A stretch of DNA of 64,000 bases, taken from contig NW_004450465.1 in NCBI RefSeq assembly GCF_000321225.1, positions 281,192 through 345,191 of the forward strand, read 5' to 3'. Origin of the DNA: Odobenus rosmarus divergens (taxonomy: Eukaryota; Chordata; Mammalia; Carnivora; Odobenidae). The translations under genes and the position numbers were made by a program. A model generated the notes under the pieces. That model saw only the letters and a list, made by a program, of their open reading frames with translations. It was not told where the DNA came from and did no database searches. Shown one piece after another: positions 49,407 to 62,157 of this stretch; within the stretch, counting starts at the first letter, position 1, and every line of letters begins with the position of its first letter.

Positions 49407-51692
49407 AGTGTCGAGGGAGGGAAATGAAAGAAAATAGGATTTCATGTTTGGCTTGCTTTCTGATAGAAGAAACATTGTTTGGGTGCCCAGGCCTCCAGCT
49501 TTTACCTGGAGTTCAATGTAGAAATGTTGTTTCAAGTCTTATTCAGAATGACTGAAATACTTTTGCAGTGTCACCTTCCAAATTTTCATTAACGTTTACA
49601 GGTTTCAATAGCAAGTTGGAGTGGTATAGGAACTCTTAAAGGGATATTCTTTCCCCACCCTACCTTCCAAAAAATAAAATTAAATTAAGCTGAAGAGAAA
49701 GTAAATCCTGGTATTTTTAGATCAAAAATTTGGGACAGACTGCTTAGTATTTAGTAAGTTCCAAAAAGTATCCCCAAGAAGCAGAATTTTTTTATTCTAT
49801 TAAATCAGTTGTGTATAATGTTGTATGATAAAATCTAACAATTTTAGGAGAAACTCTGTATTTTGATATTAGAAAATTCAACTTCTATTGACACTGAGAG
49901 AAGGCAATATGAAAGAGTAAAATCGGGACTCATGCCAGAATAAATTTTTTGTGCGAAATTCTTCAACTATCAGAAGACTTAAGAAATCTATTCTGTATTC
50001 AATATCACCTGTAGACTTAATAAGAGAAAAAAATTTATTCCATTTAATTACTTCTTAGAAGGTTTAATTGGAATATTGGTGTCATCGCTATATAATTCAG
50101 TAGTTGGATCTGCATAATATTTACGTTATAACTAAAAGATTATATATTTGGATATATTTTTTAAATACTCAATTTATATATGTTATTATAATAATGATTG
50201 GAGGCATGTTCAAAAGATTTCTTTACCTATCCATGTTATTTAGTTGCTGGGAGACAAATATGAAGCATCTAATATTATTATTAAATAGGTTATAATCCAC
50301 TTTTAATTTCACAATAACAATTGCTTTTGGATGTGTATTTATTCAGACTCTGTAGATATATTATATACTCAGTGCAAATAACATCTTTTTCTGCCTGGTT
50401 TTTATTTGGAATTTGGAGAAGGGTTAATAAACATGAATCTTACTAACTAAGCAGGTTGAGGCTCCCCTAAAAAAGTAAGATGATCTCTAACTCAGAGCAA
50501 GGTCAAATTATTTGCAACGTAAAATATATTATGATTTACATAAATCAATTGAAAGCAAAATGTTTATGTTTAATTTTCTTTTTTGTATCAAAAATGCATA
50601 ATGATAATATTTTATGTAACATTTCTATCATGATCGATTTTATCTCTTTTATCATAATATGCAGGGCAGGTAATTTTCAAATTGAAGAATGCTGCACACA
50701 GAGAGTAGTTATTTGACACAGGACAGAAAGTAGTGGCTGTGCCAATATTAGCCACGAGGTCAACTATACCCTGGCCCAGTACACCCTCTGTTGGAGTGGA
50801 AAGAGGACCTTTTCTACTGAGGAATCTCAAACTTGAGGCTTCCTTACTTTAAATAAATTATCTTATGATTTTTATGTCCTCATTAACATTTGTATTCTTT
50901 GAAATGAGTATCTTCCATTATATTTTAAGAAGATCCATTCAGATAAATACCTTTACTTACTTCTTTAATCAACATAGTACTTCTATGGTTTTAAAAAAAT
51001 CTTTTTGTTGAGTCCAGACTTAGTGGCAGTTCAGTGTGGGGACTATTCAATAACAATGAATAATTTTTGAATAGTGAATAATTCTTCAAGGAGATTATTT
51101 CAGCCTCGGACGTTTCCCAATCCAAAGAATAAGTTTTTCACCTGATTCATTTCAGGTTTTAGTTTTTTGTGTGAGTAGCACTTTGTTGCCAACTCTACCT
51201 CTATTCTCCCTCTATTCCCTCACATCGTTTCCTTTGCTTAGATTGAAGGTTCTATCTCTCCCTATGAGCTTTCCTCAGGACTGCCCTAACCAGTGAGCAT
51301 TCCTCAGCTAAAAAGAACCAGATGGCCAGGAGATGTTAATATTTCCCTCACATGTCCTCTGGGCAATCCTTCTTCGCAGGGGACAGGTGTGCTGACTTAC
51401 CACTGCTCTGAGACTTACACTAATCCAAATAACAAAGGACAGTTGTCCTATCTTGATGGCAGACACAAGGCAGAAGAATCCTACCTGTATGGAGCAAAAA
51501 AATCAACTGTTTTGGAGAACAACCTGTTTGGAGAAAGCCCTGAGTTGTCCTACATATTATATATATAGTGCCATTTATTATATATACAATAGTACCAAAA
51601 GAATTTTCTGATTCAACTAAAATATTTTAGGCAAAAGAGAAATAAAAGGCATTATGATTTTACATTATAATGTTCAAAGATACTTGGAGATT
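49407..51692. other. Unassigned stretch
   Basis: AT-rich, with no supported gene or secure repeat. The text near 51045-51090 has short dyad repeats (caataacaatgaataattttt, gaatagtgaataattc). Confidence 0.4.
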
Positions 51693-51711
51693 AAAAAGTG
51701 TATGCATCTAG

Positions 51712-51898
51712 GGTTGTCTGGGTATCTCAGTTGGTTGAGCGTCTGCTTTTGGCTCAGGTCCTGATCTCAGGGTCCCGGGATGGAGCCCAGAGTCCAGGCT
51801 CCCAGCTCATCCGGAAGTCGGCTTCTCCCTCTCTCTCTGCCCCTCCGCCTGCTTGTGCTTTCCCTCTCTCTCAAATAAGTAAATAAAATCTTTTAAAA
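51712..51898 (+). mobile_element. CanSINE, young
   Basis: Full-length plus-strand copy (gttgtctgggtatctcag, gagcgtctgcttttggctcagg, aaataagtaaataaaatc). A 19-bp TSD, aaaaagtgtatgcatctag, lies at 51693-51711 and 51899-51917. Confidence 0.95.
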
Positions 51899-52049
51899 AA
51901 AAAGTGTATGCATCTAGCAAAATAAAATAAAAGCATAGGTAAAGTCATAGTATCTGTGCTAAGAGAAACATTAGGGATAATTTAAAACTCAAATATCTAT
52001 ATCCTTCTTCCTTCTCCTTCATCAAATTAAAAGCTCATTTAGAGCAGTT

Positions 52050-52230
52050 GAAAGGTCACTGAGCAGGGTAATGAGAAGAACTGGTTTGAATCTTGGCACC
52101 TTCACAAACACTTGAAGGAGTTGCCTGATTCTCTGAGACCCATTTTTATCACCCTTAAAGTGGGGACAATTGTACTGCTCTAATTTACAACAAGGATATG
52201 AGGACCAAATGAGAATATTTTTGCAACTTT
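52050..52230 (+). repeat. MIR SINE
   Basis: Ordered but diverged words: actgagcagggtaatgag, ctggtttgaatcttggcacc, gagacccatttttatcaccc, then ttaaagtggggacaatt. Confidence 0.6.
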
Positions 52231-53232
52231 TTTTAAAGTTGCACGCAAAAATGCATACTCAACATCATCTTCATGAAGGTCAAAGTCCTATCCCATTTCT
52301 TTTCTGCTCTCTGGTTAGAGGTGCCACTCATGCTTAAGCAACAGAAGAATAAGGAAGAGAAGTGATGTCCCCCTCCCCTCACCCTCAAAATCAGCAGTAC
52401 CTTCACAAGAAAGAATTGCCTCTTGCTGCTATATTCTGACTACCAAAGACACCCCCAAAAGAAAATCTGCATAAAACTTTGTAGATTAATTCCCAAACTC
52501 TATCAAGCCAGGAAAAAGAAAAAACAAACTCTGGAACATCTCAGCAGACAAGCACATGACAGCAATATAGGCCTCTTTCTAGGGCTCGGAAGCCAGACTT
52601 TGTACCTATTTGTTCTCCTCGCCCCTGTGGTGTGAAGCAGACGGGAAAGGCAGGTCATTTTGCAAATCATCTGACTCCAGCCTGAAATCAGTAACCCAGA
52701 GAAAAAGCACTTGGGAGCAAAGGGATATCAAAGAAGGGGCCAGGCCCGGCCTTCTGATAAGGCGTAATGTTGAGTGGAGAGTGGCTAATAGGACTGCATT
52801 GGCCCTTGATCCCGGAGGCGCTCCTGCAGCACGCACAGATGTCTGCGTCTGCTTGGGGGCGGGGAACTAGGGAAACAAAGCCATTTGCTCAGTCAGGGGG
52901 CACCATGATATCCGGAATCTGAATTCTGGGCTTCCCAATGCTGAAAGCATATTGGTTTTCCTATAAAATAGCTCCATGTGGGAAGCTCTCTACGCTGAAG
53001 CATGGAATCCTAGGGAGTGAAGCCGTGGCTTGTTTATCTACAGGACCCAACCGGTGAACGAGCAGTAACTAGCTTATGGAAAATGTTGGGTGAATGAATG
53101 AGTGAAGGAATGATGAACAAATGAACTCCATGAAATACTTAATGGTAACAGTGGTCTTTAATTTTTTGTATTGCAGAAATTTTTGAATGTAAACAAAAAT
53201 ACAGAGAATTATATACTCATCACTCTGCTTCA
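52231..53232. other. Unassigned stretch
   Basis: No supported gene. Short frames at 52606-52870 lack domains. Confidence 0.4.
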
Positions 53233-53246
53233 ACAATTGTGTTTTG

Positions 53247-53449
53247 GGGCACCTGAGTAGCTCAGTAGGTTAAGCGTCTGACTCTCGATTTCTGCTCCGG
53301 TCGTGATTTCAGGGTCGTAAGATTGAGCCCTGCATTGCATTGGGCTCCATGCTGGGCGTAGAGCCTGCTTATGATTCCTTCTCTCCCTCTCCCTTCACCC
53401 CTCCCTGCATCCCACTTGCGCATGCTCTCTCTCTCTCTAAAAAACAAAA
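53247..53449 (+). mobile_element. CanSINE
   Basis: Plus-strand copy of the gtctgactctcgatttctgctc type (ggggcacctgagtagctcag, gtaagattgagccctgc). It ends in ctctctctctaaaaaacaaaaaac. The flanks acaattgtgtttt / acagttttgtttt suggest a decayed TSD. Confidence 0.88.
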
Positions 53450-54465
53450 AACAGTTTTGTTTTGTCTATCCCCCCTCAATTTGAGGAATGGAGTAGGTTA
53501 TTTTAAAGAAAATCTAAGATACTGTCACTTCATGCGTAGGTACTCTACATCTCTAACATATAAGGATAATGCGTTTACACACTTGACAAAATTAACAATA
53601 ATTTCTTAATACCTTGTAAAAATCCCAATTTCTCTGCCTCAAAAATCTCTTTTAGTGTATTATTTGTTGGACTCATAATCCAAACAAGACTCATAAAATT
53701 GCATAGTTTGTCTTTTAAAGTCTCTGTAATAGTGGTTCTTCCCACTCCACGCCACTCTATTTCATTAACACCATTGACTTGTAGGAGAAAGCAGGCCATT
53801 TATCCAGTATAATGTACCACATTATGGATTTAGTTGACATGCCTGGTGGTGTCATTTAATTCGATCTTTTATCTATATTTCCCCTAAACTGGTAGATATA
53901 TCTAGAGGCTTGATTGGATTCAGCCTACTTCACTGTTAGCTGTGTACTTCCTACAGTGTCTCACAGAAGTGATCCTTAAAAAGTACCAAACAGTGGGAAT
54001 CTATTTGGCCTGTTTACATGCCAAATATAGAACATAATAGGTTCATATTCTGGACCTAATAGAAATCACATCCTCAAATTAAGCAATATATACCCTCTCT
54101 TTTTGGTTTTACTTGTGTTGATGGATCTGTATCCATGCAGTAACTAACTACGTGCAGCTATTTCCTTGAACCTTGAACAAGAGGAACAGTAGAAGTCAGA
54201 CTAGTTGAGTGGGCATTCCCCTCACTGAAGAAAGGATGTCCTACAGGTAAGAATAAACATTTCCAGTTTGCAAGGGAAGGTGAGAAGGGAAAGCTAAATC
54301 ATGCTTGGAGATTACAATGATTTGCTGATAGTTACTATCAATGAAACATATTGCTTAAGGGAAGTTAGAAATCATCAGGCTCCATTGGGATAGGTGTTAC
54401 AGGGAAAATATAAATCTGAGAAGAGGGAATAAGGATAAGGTAGTAGGGCAGCAACTTAAAATTTA
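53450..54465. other. Unassigned stretch
   Basis: Nothing recognised. Confidence 0.4.
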
Positions 54466-55148
54466 TTGGTTTCATTAGCTTTCTAAGGCTGCTTAACAAA
54501 CTCCCAAGACCTAGGTGGTTTGGGGAGTGCTCAGTCGGTTAGGTGTCCAACTCTTGATTTCAGCTCAGGTCATGATCTCAGGGTCATGATATCAAGCCCT
54601 GCATCGGGCTCCATGCTGGGTGTGGAACCTACTTAAGATTTTCTCTCTCTCTCTGCCTCTGCCTCTCCTCTTTCACTTGCATGTGTGAGCACTCTAGCTC
54701 TCTCTGTCTCTCTCAAAAACACCCCCCAAAACAAGAAAACCTAAGTGGTTGAAAACAAGAGAAATTTATTCCCTTACAGTTCTGGAGGTTAGAAGTTTGA
54801 AATCAAGGAGGTGTCAGGGCCCTGCTTCTTCCAAAGACTCCAGAGAAGAATCCATTCCATGTTTCTCTCCTCACTTCTGTTAACAACCTCAGTCCTCAGT
54901 ACCTTGGCTTGTAGCTGCATCATTCAGACCTCTGCCTCCATCTTTATGTCATCTTCTTCCCTGTGTGTCTGTGTCCAATTTCCCTTTTCTTATAAGGACA
55001 CCAACTGTTGGATTTAGGGCCCATCATAACCCAATAGGACTTCATATTAACTTGATTACATCTGTAAAAACCCTATTTCCAAATAAAGTCACATTCACAA
55101 GGTCCCAGTGGACATGAATTTTTGAAGGACCCTACCCAACCCGATACA
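54466..55148 (+). mobile_element. MLT1-type LTR, interrupted by a CanSINE
   Basis: Left part: attggtttcattagctttctaaggctgc. Right part after the SINE: gagaaatttattcccttacagttctgg, cttggcttgtagctgcatc, tataaggacaccaactg, gattacatctgtaaaaaccctatttcc, ending near cccgataca. It has MLT1 order and no adjacent internal region. Confidence 0.78.
54521..54738 (+). mobile_element. CanSINE inserted in the MLT1
   Basis: Plus-strand copy (gtgctcagtcggttaggtgtcc, gatatcaagccctgc) whose first bases are degraded. TSD with one mismatch: acctaggtggtt (54509-54520) and acctaagtggtt (54739-54750). Confidence 0.88.
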
Positions 55149-55149
55149 A

Positions 55150-55720
55150 TGGTCAAAAACTTCTCCATGAGAAGGTGATATTTGAGCAACTGAAGTGGTT
55201 AGAGAGCTAAACAGCCATGAATCTGGAGAAAGACAGTCCAGGCAAAGAGTAGCCAAGTGTGAAAGTCTGAGATGTGAACGGACCTGGTGTGTGAAGTGGG
55301 TGAGGGGAAGATCAGTAACAGCAACAGTGACAAAGGTAATGGGGTGGAGGATAGAGCAGCGCAGCCTTGGAAGCCATTTCTAAGGACAATGGCTTTGACT
55401 CTGATGGAAATAGGAATTATTGAAGGCTTCTAAACAAAAGTGCAATATTATTGGACATTTTCATGAGAACCGCTAGCTGCTATATTGACCAGACTGTGAA
55501 AGAGATAAGGGCAGAAGCACTTAGAGGTTATTTCAATGACCCATGGGAGAAATTTGATGATGGTTTGGACTACACTAGTAGCAGTGGAAGTAGTTAGAAG
55601 CTATCAGATAATAAGAATAACACATAAAAATGGTCCAGATTTTTCCCTATTAATACTTATCTCTTTTATTATCAAGTGTTTTGTCACCTGTTCATATTCA
55701 TTCCCAGAGGATGGAGGCAA
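55150..55720 (-). repeat. LINE L2 (antisense)
   Basis: Reverse-complement L2 words: gaaggtgatatttgagcaactg, aaagtctgagatgtgaac, acaatggctttgactctgat, gcttctaaacaaaagtgcaat, then gatgatggtttggactacac. Confidence 0.55.
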
Positions 55721-55829
55721 GCACCAGAAGATTAAGAATTGGCTTTATGAGAAAATCTTAAAATGAGAAGAATTGAGCATTTCCTTTTTCCTGCAGTTCA
55801 CATTGATAGCTACCATAGGGCCTGCTATG

Positions 55830-56040
55830 TACTAAGAATTTGTTATTTTACATCCATTCCTGTATCGTTTAATCCTTGAAAGAAGCCTGCACTACATGCC
55901 TTGTTTTCCATTTCACACGTAAGAAATGGAAAGTTTAGAGAAGTTAAGCATTTGTTCAATCATATGAATAGTTAAGGACAGACGGGGATTCTAATTTATG
56001 TTTGCTGAATCTCGATCCCATGTGATTTTCACTGTACTAC
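55830..56040 (-). repeat. MIR SINE (antisense)
   Basis: Reverse-complement MIR order: gtttaatccttgaaagaagcctg, aagaaatggaaagtttagagaag, ttaagcatttgttcaatcata, then gacggggattctaatttatg. Confidence 0.7.
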
Positions 56041-56459
56041 AGGGTGAATCAGGAAAACAAAGCAATTATTCTATTTAAGTATCTAAACACTGTGGTCCAG
56101 ATCTTTAAACACCAATGTTCCAGAGAGACTTTACTTGGTGTTCTTCATGTGTAGGTAGTTGATTAATCAATTTGACTGATTATTATTGACCAGGAATATT
56201 GTGAAAAGAGACCCTTCCATAGTCAACATATTAGGAAAGAACATGGCAGTCTATACCTTATCATGGAGCTGAATGTGCAAATCTCTTTCCATCTCCACAT
56301 TCAATGACATCACGTGACACCTTGAAATAAGCCAAGCCAGGGGTAGTTATTCCATGGAAATCAGCAAGCACAGTAAATCAGAGCTTTTTTATTCAGAGAC
56401 CTGGTTTACCAAAAAACTGTTGCCTATAACTCAAATTCAATCACAACAAAATATAAAGG
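56041..56459. other. Unassigned stretch
   Basis: Nothing recognised. Confidence 0.4.
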
Positions 56460-56460
56460 G

Positions 56461-56506
<46 letters not shown>

Positions 56507-56569
56507 GGTGAGAGAGAAAGAGGGAGGGAGAAAGAGAGAGAGAGAGAAGGGAAAGAGAGAGACGAGACA
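56460..56569. repeat. (GT)n(GA)n compound microsatellite
   Basis: About 13 GT units change to GA units and then to a purine-only ga/gggag tract. It is low complexity throughout. Confidence 0.96.
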
Positions 56570-57291
56570 GTGTTATCAAATTACTGAGTGTAGTTAATGT
56601 CTAACATTGGTTTAAAAACTGCCTCAATAGAAACCAAAATAACGAATGTGTCCACTGGACAGATAAACACATTTAAAGTTCATGATTACACATTTCCTGG
56701 TTGGTCTCGGCAACAGGACTTTAGGACTTAAGCATTTTCAGCAACAACTGCACTGTTCTGGACCGGTTTTTCATCCATCCAAACCCACACCCAGCCTAGC
56801 CTTCCCAGGTGGTGTTTCTTCAGCAAACACACTTTTGGTGAGCTCAGTTCTTCCATGGAAGACTGAAGCGACAACAATCCGGGGAGAGGCCCGCTGATGG
56901 GTTTCAGGAGCTTTGGCTTCTCTCCCAACAGAAGTTGGTGATGAGGTTTCTTTCCCTGAGCTGGCCTGGAGAAATGTTCTTTTACCAAAGATAGATTGAG
57001 GAGGAGAATCCATCTCAATATTAACCAGAATAACTATGCTTTCCCTGTCATGGGGCAGAGGTGGGGGTGGGGGATCAGGGTAGCTCCATTTAAAGGGAGT
57101 GAGGATGTCTGAAAGCCAGGTAGAAATTGTTTCAAGGATTATTGGTTATTTGGGATCATCCCCACAATTTGTATCTTTCACCAGTATTTCTCCTAAAAAA
57201 ATAGTAGCTTATCTATTGAACCAACACACACAGGTGCACACCCACACACACAAATACATAAACTCACATACATCTGCTACCACCTCTACTT
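56570..57291. other. Unassigned, CA-rich end
   Basis: A CA-rich tract lies at 57223-57262. Antisense frames at 56728-57018 have no domain. Confidence 0.4.
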
Positions 57292-57302
57292 CTACCCAAT
57301 CT

Positions 57303-57499
57303 TCCTCTCTCTTTTTTTTAAGATTTATTTATTTATTTGGGAGAGAGAGAGAGAGAGTGGGGAGGGGCAGAGGGAGAGGAAGAGAGAAACTTTAGTGAAC
57401 TCTTCACCTGACAGGGGACTTGATCTCAAGACCCTGATATCACGACCCAAGTGGAAACCAAGAGTCGGATGCTTAACTGATGGCACCACCCAGGGGCTC
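57303..57499 (-). mobile_element. CanSINE
   Basis: Minus-strand copy (aagatttatttatttatttggg, gacttgatctcaagaccc, gcaccacccaggggctc). An 11-bp TSD, ctacccaatct, lies at 57292-57302 and 57500-57510. Confidence 0.92.
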
Positions 57500-57510
57500 C
57501 TACCCAATCT

Positions 57511-57919
57511 GTCTTAAAACCTTCCTCAGAGAAACATTTTTTTTCAGCGGCTCTTCGCTGTTGTGCTCAGCTGTAGTGTAGACTTCCCATTTTCTCTCTG
57601 TCAGGGCCAGACCCAAGTCAGGACAGAACTTTCTCCTTATGGTCAAAGTCTAGACACCAGGGACAGACATCCTGGAAAGGGAGGTGAGGTCATGATCAAA
57701 GCCAGAAAAATGAGTCCAAATGAGTCCATTGATCGCGGGAGGGCAGGAGAACATCAGGAGCTGATGTACAAGGCCAAAGTAGGACAGAGAAGGACAAGGG
57801 GTCGGGAGGCAGGGCTGTCACAGGAACAAGCAGGCAGAATGTGATCAGCGGGCATTCCAAAGCTGTGTTGGAGAGTTAATGTCACCTACAGCCTTTTCGT
57901 TTCTTTATAAAATTCTAAT
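57511..57919. other. Unassigned stretch
   Basis: GC content is slightly raised. The frame of 93 codons at 57563-57844 has no recognisable domain. Confidence 0.4.
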
Positions 57920-58140
57920 CAGAGTCAGCATTGCACAGGGGTAAAGTCACAAACCCTGGAATCAGACTACCTGGGTTTGAAGCCTGGCTCTGTCCTTTAC
58001 TAATTCTGTGACTTTAATCAGTTTCCATAGTTTCTTCATCTGTAAAATGGAGATAATAATAGGTTTTAACTCACAGCACTGTTGTGAGGGTTAGTTAATA
58101 TCTATAAAGTGCTCAGAAGAACATCTGTATAAAAAGATGT
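57920..58140 (+). repeat. MIR SINE, well kept
   Basis: Clear MIR order: cctggaatcagactacctgggtttga, gcctggctctgtcc, ctaattctgtgacttt, ttcatctgtaaaatggagataata, gttgtgagggttagtta, then aaagtgctcagaag. Confidence 0.9.
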
Positions 58141-58149
58141 TAAACAAAA

Positions 58150-58880
58150 CAATATTTGCCTAAGCCTTAAGGAAAAAAATTACCAGTTTTAATGGTAAAA
58201 AATAAAATAAATGTATTTATTCTTCTTCCTTCTCTCAGAGGAAACCAACATCTTGAATTTGTGATTTGTCATTCTTTTTTTTCTCAAAGATTTATTTATT
58301 TATTTGAGAGAGAGAGAGAGAGCAGGGGGAGCAGAGGGAGAGAGAGAGAGAGAGACAGAATCTCAAGCAGACTCCCCACTGAGCATGGAGCCTGACGCAG
58401 GGCTCAATCCCAGGGCCCTGAGATCATGACCAGAGCTGAAATCAAGAATCGGATGCTCAGTTGACTGAACCACACAGGTGCCCCTGTGATTTATCATTCT
58501 TGCACATCTTTATATTCATTTGTATGAATAGTTGTATCTCTCAGTATAGAGTAATTCTATTTTTCATATTTTAAGCCATATATAAATGGCATCATGCTTG
58601 CTGTATTCATCTGTAATTTGTTCTTCTTACTCAATTCATCTGTGTTGATATAAGCAGTTCTGGGTCATACATTCATGTCATTCCTGTTATTGTCAGAGTA
58701 TTCCCAGTGAATACATGCACCACAATTTATTTGTCTGTTCTCCTGTTGATGGACACTTAAGTTGTTTCTACTTTTTGCCATCGTAAGCATTCTGAGGCAT
58801 ATTTCTTGGGAAATGCATGGGAGTTCCTCTAAGCTGACTTAGAAGTGAAATCTCCGAGGTTTAGGGTAAGCTTACTTTCA
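58150..58880. repeat. Old L1M 3' sequence, interrupted by a CanSINE
   Basis: After the SINE the text ataaatggcatcatgcttgc, accacaatttatttgtctgttc, gttgatggacacttaagttg and ctactttttgccatcg is the antisense 3' region of old L1 elements. The left boundary is uncertain. Confidence 0.6.
58277..58485 (-). mobile_element. CanSINE
   Basis: Full-length minus-strand copy (aagatttatttatttatttgag, gggctcaatcccagggccc, accacacaggtgcccc). TSD with one mismatch: gtgatttgtcattctt (58261-58276) and gtgatttatcattctt (58486-58501). Confidence 0.93.
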
Positions 58881-58939
58881 AATTTACTTAATATTTTAAA
58901 AATTATTCTTTTAAGATATTCAGACAAATTCACATTATC

Positions 58940-59150
58940 ATCAGTGCTCTACTATGTGCTAAATGCTGTTTGAAGTCCCTTAGACAGATCAACTTATTCA
59001 ATATCAGAACGGCACTATGAAGGAAATTCTATTATTTCCCTCACTTTATAGAAGAGAAATTCAGTAGCTTTCCTCAGATCACACAGCTGGTAAGCTATGG
59101 AGCTCGGATTCACACTTGGAGACACACTTGTTCCAGAGTCGTGCTAACTG
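58940..59150 (-). repeat. MIR SINE (antisense)
   Basis: Reverse-complement MIR: ctctactatgtgctaaatgc, ctcactttatagaagagaaattc, tcctcagatcacacagctggtaagc, then gagctcggattcacac. Confidence 0.8.
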
Positions 59151-59209
59151 CAAAGTAGGATATAATAAAAAGTGAAAAATATTCTGACCAAAAAACATCA
59201 CAAGGCAAA

Positions 59210-59368
59210 TACCGCATTGAAGGAGGTAAGGTCTCATTAAATCCAGCATTTCCTCATCTTAACTAATTACATGTGCATAGATAGACCTTATTTCCAAATA
59301 AGGCCTAATCTGAGGTTCCATGAAGACAGGAACCTTGGGGAAGAGAGACACTGTTCAACCCAGCACAG
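59210..59368 (+). mobile_element. MLT1-type LTR 3' fragment
   Basis: The text cctcatcttaactaattacatg, ccttatttccaaataaggcc and gttcaacccagcaca is the last third of an MLT1 LTR. Confidence 0.65.
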
Positions 59369-60794
59369 GATCCCCTTCTACATCTGTGGCCCAAGAGAGG
59401 AGGCTACTCTATTTCCCACAGGACAAGTCTTTGGATGTTTGGAAAGAGCTCTGCTATTCATAGATCTCTCTCCCTATCCCACCTCATATGCCCAAGGAAT
59501 CTCTTGCCTTCGCCACACATGCTCAATTCAGTCAGGTCACACTGGCAGAGCCCCCGGTAGTTCTCAGTTCCCAGGAAATTCTATCACTGTCCAAGGGACC
59601 CTGCTCTGGCTGCCCTTCCATTTGCCAGTGTCTCCTGCAGATGAAGGAGCATCCACAACTCAACAATGGATACTCTTTTCCAGGTGTGGACAGATCCAGA
59701 CAGCATACAGTGAACCCTAAGAGTTGCCAGTAACCCCTCTAATACTGTTTGGGCCCTGACTGAATGAGCCATGCCTTCTAGATCATTCAGGAGAGCTGAG
59801 TAATAGTTCTAGCTCTGTCCCTAGCTCTATAAACAGAAGCAAATCAAAGTTTCTACACTTACATTTCTTAACCTTTAGGAAAAGTAATACTTGCCCTAAC
59901 CTGTTTGACAATAACATTGTGAGGACAAATATCAGACTGGTACAAAAGACTCAGATAAAATCCTCAGATAAAAATGGATGGGAAGAATGTGGCTGTGTAC
60001 CCATAGCACAATGGAATGTAACCTTGTTTTATGGTGTGGGGTCCTTTAATAATCCAGTGAAATCTACAGTTCCCTGCCTCTGAAAAAGCACATAAGCATG
60101 GGCACACCACATATAAGCTTCCAAATAACTGGGGAGTTAAATTACCCTGGAGTCCAGACACGGATTCTCCCCCTTCTCTAATTAAGAAGTGATTTTGAGC
60201 CTGAGCGCTAAGCGACTACGGAAAATAGTATTCCTTCCTGATTCCCAGATGGCCGTCCTGGTTTAGAACTGAGGCTGTTTGGCCAGCTTCAGCCCAGCAC
60301 GTGGCCATAGTTGGAGCAGAGTAGAAATATTTTTGGATTGAATTCAGTGTCTGTGGACAGCGAGGCAACTTCTCAGTAGTAGCAACAGAGCTCCAAAGTA
60401 CAAGAGGTTGGGTTTCAGTCCCCCTTTTCCAATTTTCTGTCTTTCCCCCCTTTTAATGTCCCCATTTCAGCAGAAATTGACTCAGCTGTCTTTGAAAGGA
60501 TGAAATTGATCCATTACAGTTATCCGCATGAATCTGCTAGAAAATCAGCGTCCAGGACTGTTCCACGTGAGAAGTCCACCACAGCCAGGAGCATTGTTAC
60601 CTAACACACGATTTACTAGACAGTATTTCTTCTCCTGGTGATAGAAATAATTTAGGACAAGAACACCTTTCTAGTAATGTATTTTTTTCATAACTTTAAC
60701 ATAATTTACAGTATTCATATAGTCTCAAATTCTTCAAACTCTTCTCATTGAATATGATTTCCTTTGTTTTCTACCAAAAACCAAAACAAAAGTC
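59369..60794. other. Unassigned stretch
   Basis: A plus-strand frame of 149 codons starts inside the MLT1 fragment (59271-59720) and has no domain. No gene is supported. Confidence 0.4.
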
Positions 60795-60945
60795 GAAGAC
60801 AGGAAATGCCCATTTGATAGATGAGGAAAGTGAGCCATTGAGGAGTTAGGCCACTTGCCCTAAATCTTGCAGTTAGTAAGAGATGGAGCCAGGACTTTCA
60901 CCCAGATCTGATCCTAAATCCCACTTTCCTTTGCTATATCATAAA
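60795..60945 (-). repeat. MIR SINE (antisense)
   Basis: Reverse-complement MIR: catttgatagatgaggaaagtgag, gaggagttaggccacttgccc, ttgcagttagtaagagatggagcc, then aggactttcacccag. Confidence 0.75.
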
Positions 60946-61482
60946 AGCAAACATGTACATAATATCCAATTTCAGTTTTCCAGTGACCCCTTTGAAGCCA
61001 AGGTCTAGTATGACTTCAGGGATAATAGAGGGTCATCCCAGGAGCTGGAAGTCACATAATTCTTTTCTCTTTCTGGGTAACCTTAAGCTGGGTGCATGGT
61101 GGAGTTGACAATTGCCTCCAACTGATCATGTCCCTATCCTTACTGATGACTGAGATGTCTTTAACAATGACCGGTGCCTTTCATGCCACAGTAAGACACA
61201 GGATTGGAAATGCAAATATCTGTGTATAGGTCAGTGCAAATGGCTGATATCAGATCTTTCTCTGAAAACAAGTCTTGACAGGGGAGAGGGTAGGGAGAGA
61301 GTCACCACCCAAGCCAGGACTGTCTGAAGCTGCAGAGAGCCAATGGGAGAGAGAAAAGCCAATGTCTAAAGACCAATGGCATTTGCCTCCTATCATCCTT
61401 GTGCTGCTCCCTCCCCACTGAGCTCTCCTCACTCAGAGAAAAACGGAATGAGTATGAGTATGCTTTTGACTGCTGGAGAACT
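60946..61482. other. Unassigned stretch
   Basis: Nothing recognised. Confidence 0.4.
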
Positions 61483-61691
61483 CAGTGTTTCCCAAAGTGC
61501 GGTCCCCAGGACTACAACATCTGAATCACCCAGAAGTGCTGGTTAATCACATTAGATTCCCAGGCACTTCACACCCCCCTCCCCCACCTACACACCTTTC
61601 CAGTCCCGGTCTCAGGCTGGGGCAGGAATTCGCCCTTGTAGCAAGCTCCCAGAATGTCTGCTGTGAGCATGAATGTTTGAGAACTATTGTT
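61483..61691. repeat. MER20-like nonautonomous hAT element
   Basis: Terminal inverted repeats are visible: cagtgtttcccaaa at the left and tttgagaactattg at the right. Internal gtgcggtccccaggac, gaatcacccagaagtgctgg and tagattcccaggcac are typical of MER20/Charlie elements. The 8-bp TSD is no longer clear. Confidence 0.75.
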
Positions 61692-62141
61692 CTAGTGGCC
61701 GAATTAGATCATGAGAACACTGATGAATACTCACTTTTGAACGATCTTGAGGAAAACACCTCAGTGAAAGCTATTTTATGGATTTCTTTTATAACTCTTC
61801 TCTTCCCTTATCTTAAAATCAATTGGTGTATTTTTTAAAAATTATGCAACCCTGTGCATATACAATTTCAATTAGATATACAAATGTGATCTCTATATAT
61901 CTGCATAAGGAATATTTTAATTTTTATTCCTTTTTTGTACAGCTCTTACCCCCTTCCCTCCCCTATCTATTCTCATCTCCATGAGGTTCCCAGTAATCTC
62001 TAGTCTCCCTTATAATTATGCACACACACTCACACACTCTCACACACACACACACACTCAAACTTATATGGATAGGTGGTGCTTTTCGTATTACCAAAAC
62101 AGAACCATATTTTACATTTTTTTCTGTATCTTGTTTTTCTC
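61692..62141. repeat. Old L1M-like text with (CA)n microsatellite
   Basis: A CA/CT-rich run lies at 62021-62059. From about 61820 the AT-rich text resembles the start of an old L1 3' region that continues past the next SINEs. The resemblance is weak at its left. Confidence 0.45.
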
Positions 62142-62157
62142 AAGAATCTATCCCTAG

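Noticed and set aside
49167..49535. 122-codon Lys/Glu-rich minus-strand frame
   Set aside because: It is the translation of a polypyrimidine microsatellite.
59271..59720. 149-codon plus-strand frame
   Set aside because: It starts inside an MLT1 LTR fragment and continues into unassigned DNA with no domain.
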